Shown here one piece after another: positions 9,050-18,266 of a stretch of DNA of 47,748 nucleotides. Origin of the DNA: Promethearchaeota archaeon (GTDB lineage Archaea; Asgardarchaeota; Lokiarchaeia; Sigyniarchaeales; SOKP01). The position numbers were made by a program, and so were the translations under genes. The notes beneath the pieces were generated by a model. That model ran no database searches. It had not been told where the DNA came from and saw nothing but the letters and a program-made list of their open reading frames with translations. The stretch spans positions 1-47,748 of the forward strand of contig JAHLWS010000013.1 of the NCBI GenBank assembly GCA_019057795.1, read 5' to 3'. Positions within the stretch are counted from its first letter, which is position 1; the number at the start of each line of letters is the position of its first letter.

Positions 9050-9808
9050 TTGACCAATTTTAATAAGACTCTACTTTATATTTACATTTTAGGAACATCA
9101 AACGAATGGGACTATGTATGCACCCCTGTGCCTTATAAAATAAGTGAAAGAGAACTTTTTTTTGGACCATGTAAAAAGCTAGTAAGGCAAGATTTAAAAA
9201 AGAGGTTTTTGAGTAATTCACTTGAAGTTGATCTCGAATCAAGTCCTTATCAGATATATATCGTTGGTATTAACCCATCTAAACGAAATGGAGTAAGAAA
9301 ATTTTTATTTGCAGGGAAAATCTTAAGATTATTTACATTTAAACATGCTTGGGAATGTTATTGGAGTCGAGCGAAGAATGAGAATAATGTGAGAAAAATG
9401 ATTGAGGGGATTAAAGGTGAAAATGGTAAAATTTATAGTCCTCTTCATTTAGAGCCAATTGAAGGTGGATATAGACATAGAACAAACGAACATGAAAAAA
9501 GTTGGGTTTATGATCTTCTTTCAGGAAATCAAAACGGCGGGGAAATAAAGATCATTCTTAAGACGGCAAATTTAATTGAAGGATATAATAGAAAAACTAA
9601 TGACAATCTAATGAGATATTTTAAAAACAAAAATAATGAAATTTATAGAGATGATAAATTAAAAATTGTTTTTGAGAGGGATTGTTGCTTCTCAACAGAG
9701 AATATATTTTTCAGTAGTAAAGATGCCGAATGTCCAATCTCTTTTAATTTTGAATTCTTAGAATTAATAGAGGAGGGATTTAAAGAATCTAAAAAAAGAA
9801 TAGATTGA
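9050..9808 (+). CDS. Putative Nmad-like (PUA-like fold) protein, 252 aa
   Basis: Starts at TTG (9050-9052) with an AATTATAAAA tract 20-29 nt upstream. It has features of an Nmad-type domain: FFGPCKKLVRQDLKKR, where such families have a Cys-x-Lys-x-x-Arg-like patch, and YQIYIVGINPSKR followed by FAGKILRLFTFKHAWECYW, a strand then an aromatic helix as in EVE/PUA-like folds. A later stretch, FERDCCFSTENIFFSS, includes a Cys pair. No transmembrane segment. Its divergent arrangement with the Nmad3-like gene across a 119-bp gap suggests a shared role. The family assignment is tentative. Confidence 0.45.
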   Translation: MTNFNKTLLYIYILGTSNEWDYVCTPVPYKISERELFFGPCKKLVRQDLKKRFLSNSLEVDLESSPYQIYIVGINPSKRNGVRKFLFAGKILRLFTFKHAWECYWSRAKNENNVRKMIEGIKGENGKIYSPLHLEPIEGGYRHRTNEHEKSWVYDLLSGNQNGGEIKIILKTANLIEGYNRKTNDNLMRYFKNKNNEIYRDDKLKIVFERDCCFSTENIFFSSKDAECPISFNFEFLELIEEGFKESKKRID

Positions 9809-9969
9809 CTAACAACGGAGGTCCAACATTAGATTCTCCTTTTGGATTTAGTTCGAATCCAAGAAAGCCAGGTGAATTTATTAAATATGGTCGAGGTCAT
9901 TTATTATTAAAAAATAACCTGGCTGAAAATTTTATGAAGCTATTATATAAATCAACGGAAAGGAAATAA
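9805..9969 (+). CDS. Small 54-aa ORF coupled to the upstream gene
   Basis: A TTG at 9805-9807 overlaps the upstream stop in the sequence TTGA, and the frame runs 54 codons to a TAA at 9967-9969. The product is rich in Gly, Pro and Asn in its first half (LDSPFGFSSNPRKPGEFIKY) and helical in its second half (AENFMKLLYKS). The text has the look of conserved protein sequence. It could be a small coupled partner or the tail of the upstream protein displaced by a frameshift. Confidence 0.4.
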   Translation: MTNNGGPTLDSPFGFSSNPRKPGEFIKYGRGHLLLKNNLAENFMKLLYKSTERK

Positions 9970-10124
9970 CTTAGTTATTTATAATAATTTTTCTTCCCCT
10001 TCTTCCTTTAGCTTTTTGATCGTACTAGAAATGTTTGAAATTCTTTTAGAAGTGATTGAAATAGAGGATTTGATTCATTTAATATAAATTTTTGTCGTGA
10101 CAAGGATCAATATTTTTACTTCTG

Positions 10125-13100
10125 TCATTCTTTTCGGGCTTTTCTTATTAATCTAAATGAAAGGCGATGAGATTTTTCTACTTTTGCATTTGAACTACGC
10201 CGACCACATCTAAAAAACTGGTTTTTAATGTTTTTTGGGAATGGATATTTCCCCCATGATCCGCCTCTTGCTATACCATTATCAGTTGTTAGAGGTCCAA
10301 CAGGGTCTTTAACAGATATTTTAGTATATTTTCTAATATCATCCTTAACAAGCTCATACATTAGACCATGCATATCATACAAACCCCAGTCGTTTGGTTT
10401 TAACAACCCTACATCGTGAATTCTTCTATCAGAATTAAGTTGGCTCCATGCGTATTGATCAAGTAATTTTTGGTTATTTCCAAAACAATATTTTCCTTTC
10501 GAACCAGCCCGGCTCGCATATTCCCATTGAGCATCTGTAGGAAGATCAAAATCTCCACTTCCTGGAAGGGAATTTAGTTTTTTTAGAAATTCTTGAACAT
10601 CATAGTAATTAATATAAATAACTGGAAAGTTTGGAGATCTTTGTTTAGGAGGGATTACAGGCAATTTCCCCATAATATTTTCCCATAGACTTTGAGTGAC
10701 CATATATTTACTCATATAGAAATTTTGAGTTATTTCGGCATTATGAACGGGTCTATCGTAAAATACCTCATTATCTCCCATCATAAACGAGCCGCTTTTA
10801 ATTAGAACCATATCATTCATAATTTCTTCGATAATAGGGTCTTCTTTTTGTACGATGTCTCTATGATCCTTTTTCTCCATTTCCTTTTTTAGCTTTTTTT
10901 GATTAGAACTACTAGTTGCTTTTCCTAAATTTTCATTTTCTATAATGGTTATCTCTTGAATTTCATCTTTCATTATAGGTTCGATATAAGGGATCCAATT
11001 TTTATCCAAGGTAGGTTTAAGTAAATAATATCGCATACCTTCTTTCCACAAGTATTCGATAAATGAATTTTGTATTAATTCATTCCTCTCTAGATAACAT
11101 GCAAGACGTTCTTGTATTAATTTCTTATCGAAATAATCGAATTCGCCCGGGTTAGGATTTATTAAATAATCTTCTATTGCCCCTTGAATATAATTTAAAT
11201 TAGAAAAATCAAAGTTTAATTCATCCTTAATCATTTCAAAAGAAAAATAACAATCAGATCCGAACACAATCCATTCATAAGGGCGATATCCCATTTCTGA
11301 GACTGCTCGGTCTGGATGTAAGTGATTCAATCTGTGAAATGTTGCCCATCCCTGGAGATGTCTAACTGCTGGAAGTGACTCAATAAATATACCCAATTCA
11401 CGAGATTCATAAATTCCTTTCTCACCTCCATAGCTCAAAAGATTTTCCGAAGTAATTAATCCTCTACAACCATCAAATAACGCAAATTTTGCGTGGTTTT
11501 CCATAGGTTCTAAACTAGTTTTTAATCGATTGCCTAATATTGATTGGGCCATTTTAATTGTATTTCTTGCATCCCTTAATTGATTTCTTACTTTTGGGCT
11601 TAGTTTACTTTTATTTTCCCATTCTCTCCCCCATAAGATTCTTAGAAATCTCTTGCTTTCATTTCCTTTTCCCTCGATATCATTCAATAAAGTTCGATCC
11701 AAGGCAGTTTTAGTCAATCTATCAGAGGCGAGAAAGATCTCATCTTCTGTGGACTTAATTTGTGTTATTAAAACATCCCGTGATTGATGTTCATTAATCA
11801 ATTTCACTTTGCTGCGCTTTAGAAACGGGAGCAGGCATATCCTGATGTTATATAACGATTCTTTATATTTCTGTTGAATTTCTTTGAATTCTATACTCCC
11901 TTGTAATAGAGAAATAAACGATAATAAGGATTGTTCTAATCTACTATAATAAAACTCAGCTAACTCTTGGAGATCTGAATCAATTTCAGTCTTTGAATTA
12001 AGAAGCTCGTTAAAACTTTTTAGATATTCAATGATCTCTTGACCTTCAAGATTTTCTTCGACTTTTTTCAAGACCTCCAGCGAGAATCGAGCAGATCTCC
12101 CTAAAATTCCTGCTTCGAATAATTGAGAATCTGGATTACTACTTCCTGGATTCCAACTACTTATCAACCAATCACCATTTGAACTCAGAATAATTTTTTC
12201 ATGTGAGCGTTTCACAGAAGAGACAATTTTGAGGCGATCTTTAAGTTTTGGTGATAATTGAACTACCTTATTATAATATTCCGTAATATCTTCTTTCTGT
12301 TGTTCTGGAGGATCATCATTGGCATGACCATAAATCAGTAAGATTTCAGCTTCAAGAGGGGTGTTTCTTAATGAGTAAAGTAATCCGAAATCAGCATGTA
12401 GATGATTAACATTAAGAAATGATGTATAAAGGATAATCTTTTGTGGAGGAGATTTGGGCTTTTTTTTGTTAATACTAAGCCTACCCTCACAGATTTCTGA
12501 GAGAACATCGAAAAAAAGCTCGCTTACATCGGTCAATGGTAAAAGGTCAATACTCGTATAGTACCAATTTATCCACTCTTCTTTCCTTTTTATTAGATCT
12601 TGTAATCTTTCAATAATATATTGAAAATAATGCTTAGAAGTGATTAATGATATATAATTAGGAAATTTCTCCAAAAGCAAAGCAAATTTTTCCACTATGG
12701 ATCTAGTCCAGAAAAACAGCTTTTTTCTCCTTTTTGGTTTTTTTCCGAAGATTTCTGGTGCAAACTCCCAGAGCATCGGTTCTAGGATTGCAAGATCTTG
12801 AGGAATTATTCTCTGATGTTCACCCTTAAAACTACCAAACATTTCAAATTCAATATCTTTTTTTCCGCCTAAAATAAACGGGCTACTAAGAAAAGCACGA
12901 CTATATTTGAAAAAATCATCAATTTCCTCCGGCTTAAATAAATTTATTAGGATTTTTATATCAATATTAAGATTTTCAATTAGATTTTCTATGGTTAATT
13001 GTGGTTTTAGTTTTATTAAATTTTTTGGATTAGGTCTATTAAAATCATAGTCATATTGTATCGCCCTTTGAACTGAGAGTGGCGTACCTGATAACGCATC

Positions 13101-13457
13101 TACCCACCATTGACCTCTTTCTGTGGAATATTTTAGAAACTCTTGCGCAAGTGCAATTTCTCCTCCTTTTTTATATATTTCAGTTATTTTAGGAATAACC
13201 CTAAATTCAGACTTAGTCCAATTAGGAATAAGCCAGCCTTGATCAATTAATTCCTTAAAGATTTGTCTAGTAATTAATTTATTATTAGGGATTGGCCAGG
13301 GAGGATTCTTTTCAATCTGCTTTATTGTTCGTCCATCTAAGAGTTCTGATACATAAGCTAACCACCAAATAGTATGAGGATTATATTCTGGAAAATCGAT
13401 ATTTGCTTCAATGAAATAACCTGGGATTCTTACCATATTTCTATTCGCTATTCTCAC
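10125..13457 (-). CDS. Phospholipase-D-like protein with C-terminal FGE-sulfatase-like domain, 1110 aa
   Basis: Residues 1-330 are an unrecognised helical region. Two HKD-type motifs follow: H419-E-K421 with D429 nearby, and H655-A-K657 with D662, the second in the context NHAKFALFDG then ITSENLL. Two such motifs build one active site in PLD-family nucleases and lipases. A charged linker (about 845-875, Lys/Glu-rich) leads to a formylglycine-generating-enzyme-like domain from about residue 880 to the end: MVLIKSGSFMMGD, LPTDAQWEYASRAG, WGLYDMHG, GGSWGKYP and SFRLIRK are its hallmarks. In defence islands FGE domains are often non-catalytic recognition or effector modules. The 17-nt overlap with the upstream helicase gene shows a two-gene operon, so a DNA-processing pair is likely. 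I know of no characterised system with exactly this fusion. Confidence 0.8.
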   Translation of the reverse strand: MRIANRNMVRIPGYFIEANIDFPEYNPHTIWWLAYVSELLDGRTIKQIEKNPPWPIPNNKLITRQIFKELIDQGWLIPNWTKSEFRVIPKITEIYKKGGEIALAQEFLKYSTERGQWWVDALSGTPLSVQRAIQYDYDFNRPNPKNLIKLKPQLTIENLIENLNIDIKILINLFKPEEIDDFFKYSRAFLSSPFILGGKKDIEFEMFGSFKGEHQRIIPQDLAILEPMLWEFAPEIFGKKPKRRKKLFFWTRSIVEKFALLLEKFPNYISLITSKHYFQYIIERLQDLIKRKEEWINWYYTSIDLLPLTDVSELFFDVLSEICEGRLSINKKKPKSPPQKIILYTSFLNVNHLHADFGLLYSLRNTPLEAEILLIYGHANDDPPEQQKEDITEYYNKVVQLSPKLKDRLKIVSSVKRSHEKIILSSNGDWLISSWNPGSSNPDSQLFEAGILGRSARFSLEVLKKVEENLEGQEIIEYLKSFNELLNSKTEIDSDLQELAEFYYSRLEQSLLSFISLLQGSIEFKEIQQKYKESLYNIRICLLPFLKRSKVKLINEHQSRDVLITQIKSTEDEIFLASDRLTKTALDRTLLNDIEGKGNESKRFLRILWGREWENKSKLSPKVRNQLRDARNTIKMAQSILGNRLKTSLEPMENHAKFALFDGCRGLITSENLLSYGGEKGIYESRELGIFIESLPAVRHLQGWATFHRLNHLHPDRAVSEMGYRPYEWIVFGSDCYFSFEMIKDELNFDFSNLNYIQGAIEDYLINPNPGEFDYFDKKLIQERLACYLERNELIQNSFIEYLWKEGMRYYLLKPTLDKNWIPYIEPIMKDEIQEITIIENENLGKATSSSNQKKLKKEMEKKDHRDIVQKEDPIIEEIMNDMVLIKSGSFMMGDNEVFYDRPVHNAEITQNFYMSKYMVTQSLWENIMGKLPVIPPKQRSPNFPVIYINYYDVQEFLKKLNSLPGSGDFDLPTDAQWEYASRAGSKGKYCFGNNQKLLDQYAWSQLNSDRRIHDVGLLKPNDWGLYDMHGLMYELVKDDIRKYTKISVKDPVGPLTTDNGIARGGSWGKYPFPKNIKNQFFRCGRRSSNAKVEKSHRLSFRLIRKARKE

Positions 13458-16074
13458 GCTCCTTATTTTTTTCTTGATTCTCTAAGAAATTTTCTGAAGA
13501 TACGAATATACCCTCTTTCTTATACTCCAAATATAAATTATGAAAGATCTTTATTCTTTCCTCGTGACTATTTCTTATTATATGTTGAGTACAACCAATA
13601 ATAACTTGACGCGATTTTGTGCGTGAGAACATAACATTAAGTCGTTCGGGCTCTATTATAAACCCCCAAGATGATGCTGCATACAGCGTATTGTTTCTTA
13701 CTAAACTAAGTATAGTGAGATCTGCCTCATGTCCTTGATATTCGTCAGTGGTCCTTATTAATTCTTTAAACGGTTTATTAGTCAGCTCTGAACATACATT
13801 TTTAAGTTCTTCGGATTCTAAAAATAAATCTTTTTGATCATTATAGGGAGTTAAAATGATAAGATCTATACTCTTGATTGGTTTTAGTAATTTTAAATAT
13901 GTGATGAGTATGCTCAATTCGTAAAAATTGACTCGCATTCCAATTTTTTCAGGGTCATCAGTAGCATCCATATATTCAGTCATATGAGGCGTATCTATCC
14001 AAAGCATTGGAACGTCATATTCTTCCGGGATAATGCCTATAAGAGGTTTCTCAGGTTTTTTCTTATGTTTAAATTCTCGATTATAAAAAACTCTACCTAT
14101 AACGTTTGATAAAGGGCGCTCCATTCGGTATTGTTGGTCAAGTACATATTTCTTTTCCGCAGGAAGCAAATTAAAGAGAGTTTCAAAAGGTTTTAACCAG
14201 CATAATTGCTGCATATCAAATGAAGAATATATATTATAAAAATTCTTTAATTTTAAATAATCATATCCGAATCTTTTCTGTAAATCTTCATTAAGACGAG
14301 AATTTGACTTAACTCTTTTTAAAATATCTTCCCATATCCTTAAAGCTTCTTCAGTTTCTCTTATTTGATATGGTGGCAACTGATTTTGATCTCCAATTAA
14401 CAATACTCTGTGCCCAAGGCAAATAGTATGTAATAATTCACTTGGATAACTCTTCCCAGCCTCTTCAATTACTACTAAATCGAATGATTTTTTATTAATT
14501 AACTGATAAAAAGTTCTATCCATAGTAGTACAAAAAATAATTGAAGCTGAGCTAATAGCTAATGAAAGATTCCGAAGGTCATACTCTTGTACTAAGCTTT
14601 CTTGTGCATGATACCAGATTTCTGAACCGTTCTTCCATTTATAGGAGCCAATTTCTTTCATTATATTTGAGCTGAGAAATTCCTTAATATAAGACTCAAT
14701 TGTAGAAGTCGTTTGCTTTATATATGAAAGAGAGCGAAAGGCACGGAATTCCGTCTTCTCATAATTTAGTCTCTCCACAACTTTTTTAAGTATATAATTT
14801 AAAGCCAAATGCTCCTTGGAACATACTAGAATTTTTGCATATGGATTGTTCTTCAAAAATTTGGCTACAACTTCAGCAGCCAAATAAGTCTTGCCTGTTC
14901 CTGGTGGGCCTTGAACTGCGAATAATCCACAATTCTTAAAAATAATTTCTGCAAGGTCTTTTCTTTGATATCTATTAGTAAAACCGTCCTCTTCTTCAAT
15001 TGGAATTTTATTTAGATACTTTTCTAAAATTGGATGATTTTTTACGAAATTAATAAATTTACGCTTTTTTTGAATTTGATCAATATCACCAAATTCATAC
15101 ACATATAGAAATCCTCTTTTAGGTAACGGTTTTCCACGATTTTTTATAACGATTATTTGTTGATCACGATGCAAATCTATCCATTCAACAATTTTCTCAT
15201 TATTTCTCAAGATTTTTAAGGGATTAGGGGGGGTTTTCAAATCAGAATAAACCAATAGTCTTGTAATATGACTATTTTCCATTAACTCATCCCAAAGTTC
15301 TTGAACAGATGGTCTTTTAATTTTTCCAAAGTGATTATCATTAAAATATAAATCAATTTCTAATACATTTTCATTTTTTCGAATATTTTTAAAAGGAGCC
15401 TCATTTAAGGACATTTTCTTAAACTTGTAGATTTGACGAATTTTATAGAAGAATTCAGATTCGGTTAATAAATCGAGGAAGGATGGATTTTCCTTTGTCT
15501 TGAAACTCTTAATTAATTTTAGAATCTCTGAGTAATTGTGTTCATCTAGTGCTTCCCTTATAAGTTTAAATAAACCAATGGTCTCTTTATCGTTTTTTCT
15601 ATTTAATCTATTTAGGATTAAAGAGATCCATGTATCCATAAATCTAATGTCTCGGTGTAAAGCTTCTTCTAGTTTTTGTTTTTGAAGGGATCTTATAAAG
15701 AAGGATATTGGTGCAACCCATTTTCCCTTTATAGGAAGAAATTGAGAAAACCCCATTATGTTTAGTTCATGCTGATTTGCCAATGTCCTTAAAACTTTTA
15801 TAAAATCCTCGATATTGGAATCTAAATCTTGTAAATCTTTTTCAATCGCATCTATCTTAACCATTTTTAATCCTTGTGTGTCTCTAAATTTTAGAACAAG
15901 AATATTATTGATGAATGACCAATCATCAGGTAAAATAAAATTATCTGCTTGAGAAAATAATTCTCTAAATCTATGAAATAAATAATCCCTAAATAAATCC
16001 AAACTTTTTTCAGGAATTTGTAATTCGAAAGAAAGCTGATTGGAAGTTAATTGCCATACGCTCATTTTACTCAT
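13441..16074 (-). CDS. SF1 (UPF1/DNA2-like) helicase, 877 aa
   Basis: Residues 1-360 are a long N-terminal region without recognised motifs. The helicase core is complete: Walker A G389PPGTGKT396, motif II LVVIEEAG (533-540), motif III GDQNQLPP (561-568), motif IV QQYRM (647-651), a TPYNDQ segment (742-747), motif V DEYQGHEADLTILS (777-790) and motif VI LNVMFSRTK (812-820). These place it in the UPF1/DNA2-like SF1B group, which unwinds DNA or RNA 5' to 3'. Motif II reads EEAG where DEAG or DEAS is common. The ATG at 16074 was used; Met4 is an alternative. It is the first gene of an overlapping pair with the PLD/FGE protein, and such helicase-plus-nuclease pairs are typical of antiviral modules. 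Confidence 0.88.
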   Translation of the reverse strand: MSKMSVWQLTSNQLSFELQIPEKSLDLFRDYLFHRFRELFSQADNFILPDDWSFINNILVLKFRDTQGLKMVKIDAIEKDLQDLDSNIEDFIKVLRTLANQHELNIMGFSQFLPIKGKWVAPISFFIRSLQKQKLEEALHRDIRFMDTWISLILNRLNRKNDKETIGLFKLIREALDEHNYSEILKLIKSFKTKENPSFLDLLTESEFFYKIRQIYKFKKMSLNEAPFKNIRKNENVLEIDLYFNDNHFGKIKRPSVQELWDELMENSHITRLLVYSDLKTPPNPLKILRNNEKIVEWIDLHRDQQIIVIKNRGKPLPKRGFLYVYEFGDIDQIQKKRKFINFVKNHPILEKYLNKIPIEEEDGFTNRYQRKDLAEIIFKNCGLFAVQGPPGTGKTYLAAEVVAKFLKNNPYAKILVCSKEHLALNYILKKVVERLNYEKTEFRAFRSLSYIKQTTSTIESYIKEFLSSNIMKEIGSYKWKNGSEIWYHAQESLVQEYDLRNLSLAISSASIIFCTTMDRTFYQLINKKSFDLVVIEEAGKSYPSELLHTICLGHRVLLIGDQNQLPPYQIRETEEALRIWEDILKRVKSNSRLNEDLQKRFGYDYLKLKNFYNIYSSFDMQQLCWLKPFETLFNLLPAEKKYVLDQQYRMERPLSNVIGRVFYNREFKHKKKPEKPLIGIIPEEYDVPMLWIDTPHMTEYMDATDDPEKIGMRVNFYELSILITYLKLLKPIKSIDLIILTPYNDQKDLFLESEELKNVCSELTNKPFKELIRTTDEYQGHEADLTILSLVRNNTLYAASSWGFIIEPERLNVMFSRTKSRQVIIGCTQHIIRNSHEERIKIFHNLYLEYKKEGIFVSSENFLENQEKNKERENSE

Positions 16075-16091
16075 GAAATAGAGCAGAAGTG

Positions 16092-16295
16092 TTAGGATTT
16101 TTCATTTCTATCTGCCGCAGACATTGCTCTGGATTTAAAATCTTGATTTCGACCAGTTTTATCTGCATGAGATTGAATAGCTCGAGCTCTTTCACTGGTT
16201 ATCCTCGTAGATGTCCTTGAGCTTCGACCTCGCCTTCCTTGGCTTCGACCTCGCCTTCCTTGGCTTCGACCTCTTTCCCCGTGTCCTCTACTCAT
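16092..16295 (-). CDS. Small Arg/Gly/Ser-rich protein with SMP-like C-terminus, 67 aa
   Basis: Residues 1-30 are a low-complexity RG/RS segment made of a seven-residue repeat (RGRSQGR), encoded by a 21-bp tandem repeat. Residues about 32-64 (ITSERARAIQSHADK, then FKSRAMSAADRN) match the pattern of the SMP (seed maturation protein) domain: an Arg-Ile/Ala-Gln-Ser motif followed by a second Ala-x-Ser-Ala-Ala-Asp-Arg-Asn motif. SMP-like small proteins occur widely outside plants with unknown function. It sits 59 nt downstream of a SPASM-type radical SAM gene and 17 nt before the helicase start. It has no Cys. RNA or DNA binding by the RG segment is plausible. Confidence 0.65.
   Translation of the reverse strand: MSRGHGERGRSQGRRGRSQGRRGRSSRTSTRITSERARAIQSHADKTGRNQDFKSRAMSAADRNEKS
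16221..16273. repeat. 21-bp tandem repeat, 2.5 copies
   Basis: The unit from 16221 to 16241 is repeated exactly at 16242-16262, and its first 11 bases again at 16263-16273. It lies inside the small RG-rich gene and encodes its seven-residue repeats. Copy number could vary between strains. Confidence 0.9.
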
Positions 16296-16354
16296 AATCT
16301 ATCTATATTTATTATGTAATTTAAATTTATACTTATTTGTAATATTCCATTAAA

Positions 16355-17422
16355 TTATTTATCTAACTCATTAATCATTAACTTTAAAAACTCTTTTCTA
16401 GCTTGACAATTATATAAATAAGAAAATGTGTCTAAAATACAATCTCTTACACACACTTTTCTTAAATCACAATCATTGCATTCATTTTCATATTTCTCAA
16501 GTTTTTTCATCATTTTTTCTTGAAAAAATTCAATGTTTTGATCAAATTCACCTAATAACCAGTTTTTATCATTAAACATTCTCCCACATGGATAGACTTC
16601 TCTTTGAAGATAAATTAAATTTGATGTTCCCGCTCCACAACAGCTTCCTATTAATGTACATGTTCTTTCGGGTTCTCCTTTTACTGCTTTTCGAAATGCT
16701 TCTATATTCCCTATCTCAATATTTTTGAGATTATATTTTATTTGTAGATTATAAATCACCTTTAAAATCCTATAATAGTTATCATATGAAATTGGAGGAT
16801 AAAAGGATGGAACATCTATCATTCTTCCAAATATCACCTTGTCGAACCTCTCTTTTCTAATAAATTTGAAAAATAAATCTATATTATCAATAAGTTCTCT
16901 TGTGATTGTTGGATTTATGATAATCCTAAGATTATGTCTTCTTAAAACTTTGATTCCTTTCATAACAACATCAAAAGTAGGATTACCATCTGCGTAAAAA
17001 CGATTTTTGTTATGAATCAAAGCAGGACCATCTAAAGAAACACTGGGTATTATTGCTAATTCCTTCATCTTTCTTACTATTTCGTCTGATAATAATGAGC
17101 CATTTGTTACCATGTAAAATTTAATCTCCTTATGCTTTCCCTCATTTCTAAATTCTTCCATTGCTAATGAGATCTCTTTCCATGATAAGAGTGGTTCACC
17201 ACTTCCAACGAAAATTATTTTAATTTTCTTTTTTAACTTGAATTTAACACTATAATCATAGATTTTATCTAAAATAGTTCTGATATCAGTCTCTGTTAGG
17301 CTTTTTTGTGGAAAAATTGGATTTTCGGGATTATAGAAATAACAATATCTACAAGCAAAATTACAGACTGAATTTGGAGAAATGCAAACCTTCTCTATTT
17401 GTTCTTTAATTTCAAGCACCAT
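16355..17422 (-). CDS. Radical SAM/SPASM enzyme, 355 aa
   Basis: The radical SAM cluster motif is C20-x3-C24-x2-C27 (CNFACRYC), and VGSGEPLLSW is the Gly-Glu SAM-binding segment. The C-terminal third has the Cys pattern of a SPASM domain: TCTLIGSCCGAG, YPCGRM, then NECNDCDLRKVCVRDC, enough for two auxiliary [4Fe-4S] clusters. The family includes anaerobic sulfatase-maturating enzymes and peptide-modifying enzymes. It overlaps the upstream radical SAM gene by 11 nt and is the last of a five-gene operon with a kinase, a HAD phosphatase and a phosphoribosyltransferase. Possible targets are a peptide (the small RG protein is adjacent) or a nucleotide-derived metabolite. An FGE-domain protein lies nearby, but its FGE chemistry is unrelated to anSME. 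Confidence 0.88.
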   Translation of the reverse strand: MVLEIKEQIEKVCISPNSVCNFACRYCYFYNPENPIFPQKSLTETDIRTILDKIYDYSVKFKLKKKIKIIFVGSGEPLLSWKEISLAMEEFRNEGKHKEIKFYMVTNGSLLSDEIVRKMKELAIIPSVSLDGPALIHNKNRFYADGNPTFDVVMKGIKVLRRHNLRIIINPTITRELIDNIDLFFKFIRKERFDKVIFGRMIDVPSFYPPISYDNYYRILKVIYNLQIKYNLKNIEIGNIEAFRKAVKGEPERTCTLIGSCCGAGTSNLIYLQREVYPCGRMFNDKNWLLGEFDQNIEFFQEKMMKKLEKYENECNDCDLRKVCVRDCILDTFSYLYNCQARKEFLKLMINELDK

Positions 17423-18239
17423 CTTTATTTAGGTTTTCTTTTAAATATTTAATTGCTTTATCAATTAATAGGAATAATCCATTATTAGGCTGCATTCCTG
17501 GTCTAATTTTACCAAACCCCATTAAAGGTATACATCTTTTACATGATGGAAAATATATTTCTGAATTTAAAAAATCTTGTATATCTTCAAGAGTAAGAGT
17601 ATTATTTAAATACAAACCCTCTTTATCATCTCCGCATTTAGCAATTCTGGAGCAAATAAAAATTCTTTTTCGCTCAATGGTAGTACAATGTTTTCGATAC
17701 CAGCAATTTTCATACATTTCCTGTGCTTTTAAGTCAGAAACTATGTAATCTCCATGTTGATAATCCCAATTATGAATACGTATGTTGAATTTTACATTAG
17801 GCGCTTTTTTTTTGAGCCATTCTTTCCATAAGGATATTAGTTCATCTGATTCGAAGTATAAGCTTATAGTTAATTCATCAATAAGTTTCAGACTATTTAA
17901 AGTTAGTCCTTGAGGGATTAGTCCATTGGTTACAATTTCTAAAATATCAAAGTTATTTACAGTTCGAAAAGATTTTACGGCCCTTTCAAGTAATTTTTTA
18001 TCGATTGTTGGCTCCCCTCCAAGAACAGGAAAACGATGTATATAAATGCCTAAATCTTTTAAAATCCCGATTCCTTCTGTGATTTCTTTTATTGGATCTT
18101 CGCTATATGGGATTATTTGATTAGGTACAAAAAATCCACATTGGTCACATACTAGATTACATAAATTAGTGATAGAAACCTCAAGATCTCGTATATAATA
18201 TTTTTCCTTTTCATTATCATAGATGAGACCTTTAATCAT
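17412..18239 (-). CDS. Radical SAM enzyme, 275 aa
   Basis: Contains C27-x3-C31-x2-C34 (CNLVCDQC) for the [4Fe-4S] cluster and LGGEPTID as the SAM-binding GGE motif. The C-terminal part has further Cys residues (CWYRKHC; FICSRIAKC; SCKRC), which suggests at least one auxiliary cluster. The protein is short for a SPASM enzyme but has the same plan. It precedes the second radical SAM gene with an 11-nt overlap and follows the phosphoribosyltransferase gene by 27 nt, so all are probably co-transcribed. Substrate unknown. Two radical SAM enzymes in tandem with nucleotide-handling genes suggest a multistep modification of a nucleoside-like compound; that is inference. Confidence 0.87.
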   Translation of the reverse strand: MIKGLIYDNEKEKYYIRDLEVSITNLCNLVCDQCGFFVPNQIIPYSEDPIKEITEGIGILKDLGIYIHRFPVLGGEPTIDKKLLERAVKSFRTVNNFDILEIVTNGLIPQGLTLNSLKLIDELTISLYFESDELISLWKEWLKKKAPNVKFNIRIHNWDYQHGDYIVSDLKAQEMYENCWYRKHCTTIERKRIFICSRIAKCGDDKEGLYLNNTLTLEDIQDFLNSEIYFPSCKRCIPLMGFGKIRPGMQPNNGLFLLIDKAIKYLKENLNKDGA

Positions 18240-18266
18240 GAATTTCTACCAATCCACTTGTAAAAT

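Noticed and set aside
9845..9870. T-loop-like sequence AGTTCGAATCC suggesting a tRNA
   Set aside because: The flanking bases do not pair into a T-stem and no acceptor or anticodon arm can be found; the stretch lies within the 54-aa ORF.
16221..16273. Possible CRISPR-like repeat
   Set aside because: Repeats are adjacent without spacers and encode a protein repeat.
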